Assembly (NCBI GenBank): GCA_002483135.1
Contig: DLHI01000005.1
Coordinates: 1 to 64,000, forward strand
Direction: 5' to 3'
DNA from: Hyphomonadaceae bacterium UBA7672
GTDB lineage: Bacteria; Pseudomonadota; Alphaproteobacteria; Caulobacterales; Hyphomonadaceae
DNA length: 64,000 nt
In this document: one piece after another, positions 34,063 to 41,906 of the stretch
Layout: every line of letters begins with the position of its first letter
How positions within the stretch are numbered: position 1 is the stretch's first letter
The notes under the pieces: generated by a model
Told to the model about the DNA's origin: nothing
Seen by the model: the letters and a program-made list of their open reading frames with translations, nothing else
The model's database searches: none
Made by a program: the position numbers and the translations under genes

Positions 34063-35097
34063 ATGAAGACCGCCCGTTGCTCGACCGCAGCCTTGGCCAT
34101 AGCGCTGATGCTGGCGCCTGCCGCCCTTGCCCCCTCTGCGATGGCCCAATCGGCCGATTACCAGCCGCCGCGCGCTGCTGACGGCAAGCCGGACCTGCAG
34201 GGGTTCTGGAGCAACGTCTCGCTCACCAGTCTTGAGCGCTCCGGCCAGTTCAAGTCGCTGGTTATCCCTCCGGAGGAGGCGAAGCGGATCGAGCAACAGC
34301 GCGCCGCCGCCAACGTTCGCGCTGGTGAGCCAACCGATCCCAACTCGGGCGCGCCGAAGGCGGGTCAGGACGTGGGCGGCTACAATAATTTCTACGTCGA
34401 CGCCGGCACGCACTTCGGCAAGATCAACGGTGAAGTCCGTTCGTCCTGGATCGTTGACCCGCCCAGCGGCAAGATTCCTTATCACCCCGAGGGCCGTAAG
34501 GCGTTTGAGGAGGCGCTCAATTTCGTCCGCAACACATTCGACGGACCCGAGACGCGTCCTATGGCCGAACGCTGCCTGGTCGGCTTCGGCTCGACCGGCG
34601 GCCCGCCGATGATCAACGTGATGTACAACAACACCTACCAGTTCGTGCAGACGAAGGACTATGTCGTCATCGTCGTGGAGATGAACCACGATGCGCGCAT
34701 CATCCCGCTGGGCGACGCCAACATGGAGCTGCCGCAGTGGCTCGGGCGCTCGAAAGGGCGCTGGGAGGGCGATACGCTGGTTGTCGAGACGACGAACTTC
34801 AATCCCGGCGAGAGCCTGCGCACCTTCTTCCAGAACTCTTACATGCTCTCAAACGACGCGACGGTGGTCGAGCGCTTCTCGCGCGTGAGCGACACCGAAA
34901 TTCTCTACAAGTTCACAGTCACCGATCCCAAGTTGTTCTCGGCTCCGTGGAGCGCAGAGATGGTATTCAACGCCTCGCCTCAGCCGGCCTATGAATACGC
35001 CTGTCACGAAGGCAACCACTCGATGCCAGGTATTCTCGCCGGCGCCCGCAAGAACGACGAACTGGGCAAGGCGAACTACGCGGACGAGGGCGAGTGA
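34063..35097 (+). CDS. Exported protein of unknown function
   Basis: A 344-residue protein with a clear Sec signal MKTARCSTAALAIALMLAPA cut after AMA, so periplasmic. The mature part begins with GKPDLQGFWSNVS and contains RPMAERCLVGFGSTGGPPMINVMYNNTYQF, GRWEGDTLVVETTNFNP and a C-terminal CHEGNHSMPGILAGAR. Families with this pattern are common in Sphingomonadales, Caulobacterales and Acidobacteria and have no assigned role that I know. A strong GGAGGAG site precedes the ATG. Confidence 0.85.
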   Translation: MKTARCSTAALAIALMLAPAALAPSAMAQSADYQPPRAADGKPDLQGFWSNVSLTSLERSGQFKSLVIPPEEAKRIEQQRAAANVRAGEPTDPNSGAPKAGQDVGGYNNFYVDAGTHFGKINGEVRSSWIVDPPSGKIPYHPEGRKAFEEALNFVRNTFDGPETRPMAERCLVGFGSTGGPPMINVMYNNTYQFVQTKDYVVIVVEMNHDARIIPLGDANMELPQWLGRSKGRWEGDTLVVETTNFNPGESLRTFFQNSYMLSNDATVVERFSRVSDTEILYKFTVTDPKLFSAPWSAEMVFNASPQPAYEYACHEGNHSMPGILAGARKNDELGKANYADEGE

Positions 35098-35100
35098 GTT

Positions 35101-35535
35101 TCAGGCGAGCCCGATCGCGCGCAGAACCATGCCCTGGTCGAAATAGGGGCGTTCGCAGACGATCCTGTCCGAAGCGGGCTTGAACTCGAACGTCGCCGCC
35201 ATGCGGACCCTGAAGGTGCGACCTGTGGGATCGATCGTCTCCTTGCCTACCTTCAGGGGGCCGAGATGGGTGCCCGTCAGCCAGAACTCGACCAGCACGG
35301 TTTCGCCTGCATGGGCGATGGCGATGATCTCATTCCCCTGGTCGGGGAAAGGCGTGCGTGACGCCGCGAAATAGGCCCGCACGGCCTCTTCGCCATCGAA
35401 TACCTGACCCGAGCCATACATTTCGTAACGGGGGTGATCGAAGGTAGCGATCACCTCGTCCCATTCGTGCGTGATTTCAAGCGCCATGTGACGCTTCACG
35501 GTCTCGATACGCCTGCATGCAAGGTCACTAGTCAT
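35101..35535 (-). CDS. SnoaL-like (NTF2 fold) protein
   Basis: A 144-residue small alpha/beta cone protein of the SnoaL/NTF2-like group, which includes polyketide cyclases and isomerases but is often of unknown role. Visible features are HEWDEVIATFDHPRYEMYGSGQVFDGEEAVRAYFAASRTPFPDQGNE and VLVEFWLTGTHLGPL. The start at 35535 (MTSDLACRRIETV) follows AAGGT; a longer frame exists upstream. It lies between convergent-divergent small genes of the 35-38 kb enzyme group. Confidence 0.78.
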   Translation of the reverse strand: MTSDLACRRIETVKRHMALEITHEWDEVIATFDHPRYEMYGSGQVFDGEEAVRAYFAASRTPFPDQGNEIIAIAHAGETVLVEFWLTGTHLGPLKVGKETIDPTGRTFRVRMAATFEFKPASDRIVCERPYFDQGMVLRAIGLA

Positions 35536-35630
35536 TGGGGGACCTTTCCGGTCAGATCGCGCGGCGGCAAGCTGGCAGATGACAAGCGCGCTGTAACCCC
35601 TATTCTCCGCCTCAAAGACGGAGGACACGC

Positions 35631-35921
35631 ATGATCGGGGCAGTCGCAGAACTTACGGTGAAGGAAGGCTCGCAGGCCGAGTTCGAAAAGGTGGCGCTGG
35701 ACCTGGAGGCCGCCGTCAACGCGAACGAACCGGGCATCATCTTCTACAAGCTGTTCAAGGTGCGCGATGCCTCGAACAAGTATATCTTCATGGAGCAGTA
35801 TGCCGCCGCCGCCGCCGTGGACGCGCATCGCGCCGCCGAGCATTTCAAGCGTCTCGGTCGCGCCATGGGCCCGTTCCTTGAGGGCGCGCCCACGATCACG
35901 CGCATGGACAAAGTCAGCTAG
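35631..35921 (+). CDS. Antibiotic biosynthesis monooxygenase (ABM) domain protein
   Basis: A 96-residue ABM/YgiN-type dimeric ferredoxin-like protein, typically a cofactor-independent monooxygenase or quinol oxidase. Family elements are ELTVKEGSQAEFEKVALDLEAAVNANEPGIIFYKLFKV and EQYAAAAAVDAHRAAEHFKRLGRAMGPFLEGAP; the Glu-Gln-Tyr and His positions are conserved in the family. It precedes the acyl-CoA dehydrogenase by 17 bases, so probably co-transcribed. Confidence 0.88.
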   Translation: MIGAVAELTVKEGSQAEFEKVALDLEAAVNANEPGIIFYKLFKVRDASNKYIFMEQYAAAAAVDAHRAAEHFKRLGRAMGPFLEGAPTITRMDKVS

Positions 35922-35938
35922 GGTTCGGGAGACACGCC

Positions 35939-37159
35939 ATGGATCTGGAATTCACCGCCGAAGAACTGAAGTTCCGCGACGAGGTCCGCGCCTGGATCGC
36001 GGAGAACTATACCGACGACCTCAAGAAGCGCATGGCGCTCACCAAGAACGGGTCGCTGGATGAAAAGCACCAGAAGGCCTGGCAGAAGAAACTGGCCGAA
36101 AAAGGTTGGCTGGTCACCAACTGGCCGGTCGAGCATGGCGGCCCCGGCTGGAACCAGACGCAGAAATACATCTACGAGATGGAGATGGCGCTCGCGGGCG
36201 CCCCGCGCATGAGTTCGATGGGCGTGCGCATGTGCGCCCCCGTCATCATGAAGTTCGGTACGGAAGAGCAGAAGAAAAAATTCCTGCCGCCGATCCGCAA
36301 CTCCGAAGTCTGGTGGTGTCAGGGCTATTCTGAGCCGGGTTCGGGTTCCGACCTCGCCAGCCTCTCGATGAGCGCGAAACGCGAGGGCGACTATTACATC
36401 CTCAACGGCTCGAAGACGTGGACGACTTACGCCCAGTGGGCCGACTGGATCTTCTGCCTCGTCCGCACCTCGAAGGAGGAGAAGAAGCAGAACGGCATTT
36501 CCTTCATTCTCGTAGACATGAAGTCGCCGGGCATCACGATCACGCCGATCAACACGCTGGATGACACGCCGGTCGGCGACCAGGAAATCAACTCGGTCTT
36601 CTTCGACAATGTGAAGGTCCCGGTCGACAACCTGATCGGCAAGGAAGGCGAGGGCTGGACCTGCGCCAAATACCTGCTGACGTTCGAGCGCGGTTCGGCC
36701 TATGCGCCGGGCAACAAGAACGCCATCCGCAAGGCGCGCGAGATCGCCAAGATGGAAACCGCCGGCGGCCGCCCGCTGCTCGACGATCCCGATTTCGCCC
36801 GCAAACTCGCGGATCTCGAAATCCAGATCGAGGCGCTCGACGCAACCGAGCGCCGCATCTTCGACAAGCTGTCCTCCGGCCAGTCGGTCGGCGCCATGTC
36901 GTCGCTGATGAAGACGCGCGGCTCCGAGATCGGCCAGAAGGTGACCGAGATTGTGCTGGAAGCGGCAGGCGTCTACGGCACCCCCTTCGTGCAGGATACC
37001 TACGCGCATCTCGAAGGCCGCTCGAACGAGCCGCTGCCGGCGCCGGAACACCTGATCACGTCGGCTGGTTCGTACTTCAACAACCGGAAGACGTCGATCT
37101 ACGCCGGCTCCAACGAGATCCAGCGCAACATCATGGCGCAGATGATCTTGGCGGGTTGA
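35939..37159 (+). CDS. Acyl-CoA dehydrogenase
   Basis: A 406-residue FAD-dependent acyl-CoA dehydrogenase oxidising the alpha-beta bond of an acyl-CoA. Motifs include GGPGWNQTQKYIYEMEMALAG, CQGYSEPGSGSDLASLSMSA, DYYILNGSKTWTTYAQWAD and the C-terminal SIYAGSNEIQRNIMAQMIL. Substrate is not evident; it is in the group often assigned to catabolism of branched or cyclic acyl-CoA. The start at 35939 has a GGGAG site. DUF1801 follows by three bases. Confidence 0.95.
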   Translation: MDLEFTAEELKFRDEVRAWIAENYTDDLKKRMALTKNGSLDEKHQKAWQKKLAEKGWLVTNWPVEHGGPGWNQTQKYIYEMEMALAGAPRMSSMGVRMCAPVIMKFGTEEQKKKFLPPIRNSEVWWCQGYSEPGSGSDLASLSMSAKREGDYYILNGSKTWTTYAQWADWIFCLVRTSKEEKKQNGISFILVDMKSPGITITPINTLDDTPVGDQEINSVFFDNVKVPVDNLIGKEGEGWTCAKYLLTFERGSAYAPGNKNAIRKAREIAKMETAGGRPLLDDPDFARKLADLEIQIEALDATERRIFDKLSSGQSVGAMSSLMKTRGSEIGQKVTEIVLEAAGVYGTPFVQDTYAHLEGRSNEPLPAPEHLITSAGSYFNNRKTSIYAGSNEIQRNIMAQMILAG

Positions 37160-37162
37160 TGC

Positions 37163-37570
37163 GTGGCATCAAAGGCTGTGATCAGCACGAAGAAGGCCGG
37201 GCCATCGGTCGATGATGTGCTGGCGGCCATCAATCATCCGCTGGAGGCCGACGTGGCGCTGGTCCGCAAGGCCATCCTATGGGCAGACAGGTCGATCAGC
37301 GATGGCGTGAAGTGGAACTCGCTCTCCTTCCGCACGACCGAGTGGTTTGCGACCTGGAATTGGCGCGCGAAGGATCAGGTACAACTGGTCCTTCATCTCG
37401 GCGCGAAGCCAAGGCAGATCGCGACCACGGACGCCATCCCCGACCCGAAGGGGTTGCTGAAATGGCTAGGGAAGGACAGGGCGATGGCGTCGCTCGGCTC
37501 CGGCGCGATGCTGAAAGCCAACATTCCGGCCTTTAAAGTGCTGCTGAAGGCTTGGATCCGCTACGTGTGA
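37163..37570 (+). CDS. DUF1801 domain protein
   Basis: A 135-residue DUF1801 protein of unknown biochemical role, cytoplasmic. Pattern: SVDDVLAAINHPLEADVALVRKAILWADRSISDGVKWNSLSF, and RTTEWFATWNWRAKDQVQLVLHLGAK. The start is a GTG at 37163, three bases after the acyl-CoA dehydrogenase stop, so it likely shares its message. Confidence 0.85.
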   Translation: MASKAVISTKKAGPSVDDVLAAINHPLEADVALVRKAILWADRSISDGVKWNSLSFRTTEWFATWNWRAKDQVQLVLHLGAKPRQIATTDAIPDPKGLLKWLGKDRAMASLGSGAMLKANIPAFKVLLKAWIRYV

Positions 37571-37645
37571 GTCGTCCGCCAGCCGGGGAATTTGCCAACG
37601 TAGCTGTCTGAGCTAGGCTGTGCCCGCTAACGCAGGATTCCGCCC

Positions 37646-38281
37646 ATGGCCGACGACCTCAAGACAGTCCCCGCCCCGCATGACGAGCACGAGCCCCTGG
37701 GCCGCGCCACCTTTTCGGCGTTCACCAACGCAACCCCGGAAGACTGGCAGAAGATCGTCGCCGCCAACGCCGTCTTCTCGAAGGGCCATGTCGACCGGAT
37801 CGTGACCCACCTCAACCTGCTGAAGGGCGACTGCGGGGGCTTTCCCATTGACCGGCTAGAGCATTCGCTGCAGACGGCCACGCGCGCCCACAAGGCCGGC
37901 ATGGACGAGGAGTATGTTGTCTGCGCCCTGCTGCACGACATCGGCGACACGCTGGGCGTCTTCAACCATCCCGACATTGCGGCCGCGATCCTCAAGCCCT
38001 TCGTTTCGGACAAGAACCTCTGGATGGTGGAAAACCACGGCATCTTCCAGGGCTATTACTTCTGGCACCACATCGGCCTCGATCGGAATGCGCGCGACCA
38101 GTTCCGCGGCCACGAGGCTTTCGAGTACACGGCCCAGTTCTGTCACCTCTACGACCAGCCGGCGTTCGACGCGACCTACGAGTCGATGCCGATCGATGCA
38201 TTCATCCCCATGATGCGCCGCGTCATGGAACGGCCCAAGCGCTCGATGTATCTCAAGAAGGATGGCGAGAACGCCTGGTAG
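37646..38281 (+). CDS. HD-domain phosphohydrolase, PhnZ-like
   Basis: A 211-residue HD-domain metal enzyme. The metal ligands are His73 in RLEHSLQTATRAHKAG, His97 and Asp98 in CALLHDIGD, with further His near VENHGIFQGYYFWHHIG. The layout resembles PhnZ and predicted HD oxygenases (mixed-valence diiron, phosphonate cleavage) more than nucleotide phosphohydrolases; substrate assignment is inferred and weak. No phosphonate genes are nearby. ATG 37646 follows ATTCCGCCC. Confidence 0.85.
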   Translation: MADDLKTVPAPHDEHEPLGRATFSAFTNATPEDWQKIVAANAVFSKGHVDRIVTHLNLLKGDCGGFPIDRLEHSLQTATRAHKAGMDEEYVVCALLHDIGDTLGVFNHPDIAAAILKPFVSDKNLWMVENHGIFQGYYFWHHIGLDRNARDQFRGHEAFEYTAQFCHLYDQPAFDATYESMPIDAFIPMMRRVMERPKRSMYLKKDGENAW

Positions 38282-38434
38282 CCGCGCCTCCACTTCGAAG
38301 CAGTTTCCTGTCTTGATGGCTACCTGCCATCGCCAGCGGATGGCGGCCGAGGGCCGCAGCATGGGCGCTTGAGCCCCCGTCGTTCGCTGATACGGTCGAG
38401 CGTTCAGGGTCTAGTGATCAGGTGAGGTCTAGCT

Positions 38435-40507
38435 ATGAGAATTGGGACCGCTCTCGGCGCTGTCGCGGCTGCGTGCGCCACAGTGGCGATTTCCATCGGC
38501 GCCATCGCCGAAGAAGGCATGTGGACGTTTGACAACTTCCCGGCTGCGAGGGTCAAGGAGACTTATGGCTTCGCGCCGGATCAGAAATGGCTCGACCGTG
38601 TGCGGCTTGGCTCCGTTCGTCTTGAAAACGGTTGTTCGGGGTCCGTTGTCTCGAAGGAAGGTCTCGTCCTCACCAACCACCATTGCGTCGATAGCTGTGT
38701 CACTGCGCTGTCGAGCCCAGGTAAGGACTATGTCGCGGATGGTTTCATCACCGGCGCGCGAACCGAGGAGCGCATTTGCCCGGGCAGCGAGGCCTCGATC
38801 CTGACGTCCATCGTCGATGTCACCTCCCGCGTGAAGGCGGTCACGGCGGACTTGGCGCCAGCTGCGGCAAGCACCGCCCGGGCTGCCGAAATCGCCAAGA
38901 TCGAGCGTGAGTCTTGTGGCGACAATCAACGTCTGCGCTGCCAGGTCGTGAACCTCTATCGGGGCGGTCAATACAAGCTGCATGTCTACGAACGGTATGA
39001 CGACGTGCGCCTGGCGTTTGCGCCGGAACAGCAGGCCGGCTTCTTCGGCGGCGACCCGGACAATTTCAACTTTCCCCGCTATGCGCTCGATATGGCGCTG
39101 CTGCGTCTCTATCGGGACGGCAAGCCCGTCAGGTTTGTCGATCCGCTGCGGATTGATCCCGTTGGCCCAAAGGCGGGCGATCTGGTCTTCGTGTCGGGTC
39201 ACCCCGGTTCGACTGAGAGGTTGCTGACCATCTCCCAGCTGGAATTCCAGCGCGACCAGTTCCTGCCCTGGCGCATTGAGTACATGGCCCAGCTGCGAGG
39301 CGCGCTGCTAAATGAAGGCACGAAGGGCGAGGAAGAGGCGCGCCAAGTAAACGATGCGCTGCTCGGCATCGAGAACAGCCTGAAGGTGTTCAAGGGGCAA
39401 CGGGCTGCGCTTGTCGAGCCTTCATTCTTCTCGTCCAAGGTGGCCGAAGAGAAGCGCCTGCGCGACGCATTAGCCGGGGATGCTGGACTGCGGGCGAAGT
39501 TCGGCGACCCCTTTGCTGACATCGAGGGCCTGCTCGCAGTCCAGAAGCGCGCCTTCCTGCCTTACCAGATGCTCGAAGTGCGTTTCGGCGCGGGGTCTGT
39601 CCTGCTGGCGGACGCACGTTCGCTGTTCCGCGCCGCGACGGAGATCAGCAAGCCTGAGGCCGATCGGCTGCCAGAGTACGCTCCCGCGCGTCTTGCCGCA
39701 GTCGAACGCCGTGTCATGGCAGAGGCGCCCGTTCTGCCGTTCCTCGAGAAACTGGAGATCGCCTACTGGCTCGAGAAGACGCGCGAGTATCTTGGGCCCG
39801 ATCATCCCGCCATCAAGGCTGTGTTCGGCTCGCGGACTTCGGGACAGATCGCGGCCGAGATTGTGGCCTCGTCCCAGATTACTGATCCTGAATTCCGCAA
39901 GCGTCTGTGGAACGACCCCTCGCTGGCGCTTGCGTCTGACGACCCGGCAATCGCGTTGGTTCGCAGCATGGATGAAGCTGCGAGAGCGGCGCGCGAGGCT
40001 TATGAGCAGGGCGTAACCGGGCCGACTGCTATCGCGGCTGAAAAGTTGGCGGCGTTGAGGTTCGAGGTTTTGGGCGAGGGGATTTATCCCGACGCCACCT
40101 TCACCCTGCGGCTTTCCTACGGCGTGGTGCAGGGGTGGAACGATCCCGTTCAGGGCGAAGTTCCACCCTTCACCTATGCATCAGGCCTTTGGACCCGGGC
40201 GACAGGCGCCTATCCCTTCAACCTGGCGGCGAGCTGGGTGGGCAAGGAAAGCGCCATTCCCGCCGGTACCCAGTTCAATTTCGTCTCGACGAACGACATC
40301 ATCGGCGGAAATTCGGGCTCACCGGTGCTCAACCGTTCCGGACGCATCATCGGGCTGGCCTTTGACGGCAACATCCATTCCACTGGCGGCTCATTCGGAT
40401 ACGATCCAGTGCTCAATCGGACTGTGTCCTTGTCGAGCGAAATGATCGTCGCCGCGCTGCGTGGGGTTTACGGGGCCAACGCATTGGCGGATGAACTGGT
40501 TAAGTAG
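38435..40507 (+). CDS. S46-family dipeptidyl-peptidase
   Basis: A 690-residue exported serine exopeptidase of family S46 (DPP7/DPP11 group), releasing dipeptides from peptides in the periplasm. Signal peptide MRIGTALGAVAAACATVAISIGAIA; catalytic His in VLTNHHCVDSCV, Asp in the DVRLAFAPEQQAGFFGGDPDNFNFPRY block, Ser in GGNSGSPVLNRSG near the C-terminus. The protease domain is split by a long helical domain (about 230-590), typical for S46. It is directly followed by a CNT transporter and TonB receptor. Confidence 0.95.
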   Translation: MRIGTALGAVAAACATVAISIGAIAEEGMWTFDNFPAARVKETYGFAPDQKWLDRVRLGSVRLENGCSGSVVSKEGLVLTNHHCVDSCVTALSSPGKDYVADGFITGARTEERICPGSEASILTSIVDVTSRVKAVTADLAPAAASTARAAEIAKIERESCGDNQRLRCQVVNLYRGGQYKLHVYERYDDVRLAFAPEQQAGFFGGDPDNFNFPRYALDMALLRLYRDGKPVRFVDPLRIDPVGPKAGDLVFVSGHPGSTERLLTISQLEFQRDQFLPWRIEYMAQLRGALLNEGTKGEEEARQVNDALLGIENSLKVFKGQRAALVEPSFFSSKVAEEKRLRDALAGDAGLRAKFGDPFADIEGLLAVQKRAFLPYQMLEVRFGAGSVLLADARSLFRAATEISKPEADRLPEYAPARLAAVERRVMAEAPVLPFLEKLEIAYWLEKTREYLGPDHPAIKAVFGSRTSGQIAAEIVASSQITDPEFRKRLWNDPSLALASDDPAIALVRSMDEAARAAREAYEQGVTGPTAIAAEKLAALRFEVLGEGIYPDATFTLRLSYGVVQGWNDPVQGEVPPFTYASGLWTRATGAYPFNLAASWVGKESAIPAGTQFNFVSTNDIIGGNSGSPVLNRSGRIIGLAFDGNIHSTGGSFGYDPVLNRTVSLSSEMIVAALRGVYGANALADELVK

Positions 40508-40534
40508 CGTAACAGGGGCAGGCGGGGCAAAAAC

Positions 40535-41839
40535 ATGGAATGGGGCTGGGACAACGGCCGGGCCTTGCTCGGGATACTGCTGATCTATGGCATCTGCTGG
40601 CTTCTATCAGAGTCCAAGCGGCGGTTACCTTGGCGGGTCATACTCGGCGCAACTGCCATCCAGATCGGATTTGCGCTGTCGCTTTACGGCGTACCTTTCC
40701 TGCGCGATGGGCTTGCCTCGGCCGGCGGTATCGTAGACCAGTTGCAGGCCGCCTCCCGCGCCGGCACCGATTTCGTGTTCGGCTGGATTGGCAACAATAC
40801 GGCCGCCAACTCCACCATCGTGACGCAGCTCGATCCGGCCACCGGTCAACCCAAATTCCTGCCGCCGCTGTTCTTCTTCCAGATCCTGCCGCTCATCATT
40901 GTCGTCGCGGCCCTTTCGGCGATCCTTTGGCATTGGCATGTGCTGCGCTGGGTCACGAAGGCATTCGCCTTCATCTTCTCGCGCACGATGGGTCTTGGCG
41001 GCGCGACCAGCCTTGCGGTTTCAGCTAACGTCTTCATGGGCATGACCGAGGCTCCGGTCCTTATCAAGCCCTACATCCCGCGCATGACACGATCGGAAGT
41101 CTTCATCGTGATGACGGCCGGCTTCGCAACGATCGCCGGGTCGGTGCTGGTCATCTACGTCACCTTCCTCGCGCCCGTGATGGCCAATCCGCTGCCGCAG
41201 CTTCTGGTCGCCTCGCTGATGGCCGCGCCTGCCGCCGTTGCGGTGGCGATGACCATCGTGCCGGAGACAATCGACATTCGTGAGCGGGCAAGCGAGCCCG
41301 ACTTCGAGTATCACTCGACCATGGACGCCTTCGCGACGGGCGCCAGCGATGGCATGAAGATCGTGCTCAATATCGCGACGATGCTGATCGCGGCCCTCGC
41401 GCTGCTCTATATCGTGAACGCGATCCTCGGCGCCTTCCCTGCCGTGTGGGGCGAGCCCCTGTCGCTTCAGCGCATCCTCGGCTGGATGTTTGCGCCGCTG
41501 ATGTACATGATGGGCGTGCCGATGGACGAAGCCGCCAAGGCTGGCTCGATCCTCGGCGTGAAGACAGTCCTTACCGAGTTTGTGGCTTTCATCGATCTTT
41601 CGGCTATCCCGGTCGATGAGATGTCGGACCGCACGCGGCGGATTGTCGCCAACGCGGTCTGCGGCTTCGCCAACTTCGGCTCGGTGGGCATCCTGATCGG
41701 CGGATTGACGATCATCGCCCCAGAAAAGCGAGAAGTGTTCCTGTCCCTCGCGTGGAAGACGCTGATTGCAGGCACTTTTGCCACCTGTCTCTCTGGCGCC
41801 ATTGTCGGCCTGCTGCCGGCAAGTTTATTTGCTGGCTGA
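40535..41839 (+). CDS. CNT-family nucleoside transporter
   Basis: A 434-residue concentrative nucleoside transporter (NupC/CNT type), importing nucleosides with H+ or Na+. Membrane domain with about ten helices; family signatures are LGGATSLAVSANVFMGMTEAPVLIKPYI, MTAGFATIAGSVLVIYV, KTVLTEFVAFIDL and CGFANFGSVGILIGGL. It starts 28 bases after the S46 peptidase and ends 67 bases before the TonB receptor. Confidence 0.93.
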   Translation: MEWGWDNGRALLGILLIYGICWLLSESKRRLPWRVILGATAIQIGFALSLYGVPFLRDGLASAGGIVDQLQAASRAGTDFVFGWIGNNTAANSTIVTQLDPATGQPKFLPPLFFFQILPLIIVVAALSAILWHWHVLRWVTKAFAFIFSRTMGLGGATSLAVSANVFMGMTEAPVLIKPYIPRMTRSEVFIVMTAGFATIAGSVLVIYVTFLAPVMANPLPQLLVASLMAAPAAVAVAMTIVPETIDIRERASEPDFEYHSTMDAFATGASDGMKIVLNIATMLIAALALLYIVNAILGAFPAVWGEPLSLQRILGWMFAPLMYMMGVPMDEAAKAGSILGVKTVLTEFVAFIDLSAIPVDEMSDRTRRIVANAVCGFANFGSVGILIGGLTIIAPEKREVFLSLAWKTLIAGTFATCLSGAIVGLLPASLFAG

Positions 41840-41906
41840 GGCGGATCGCTCTACCGCGGCCGTTGAAAGGGCGCAGACAGTCGCCCAGGGACTGCGGGAG
41901 GTTAGC

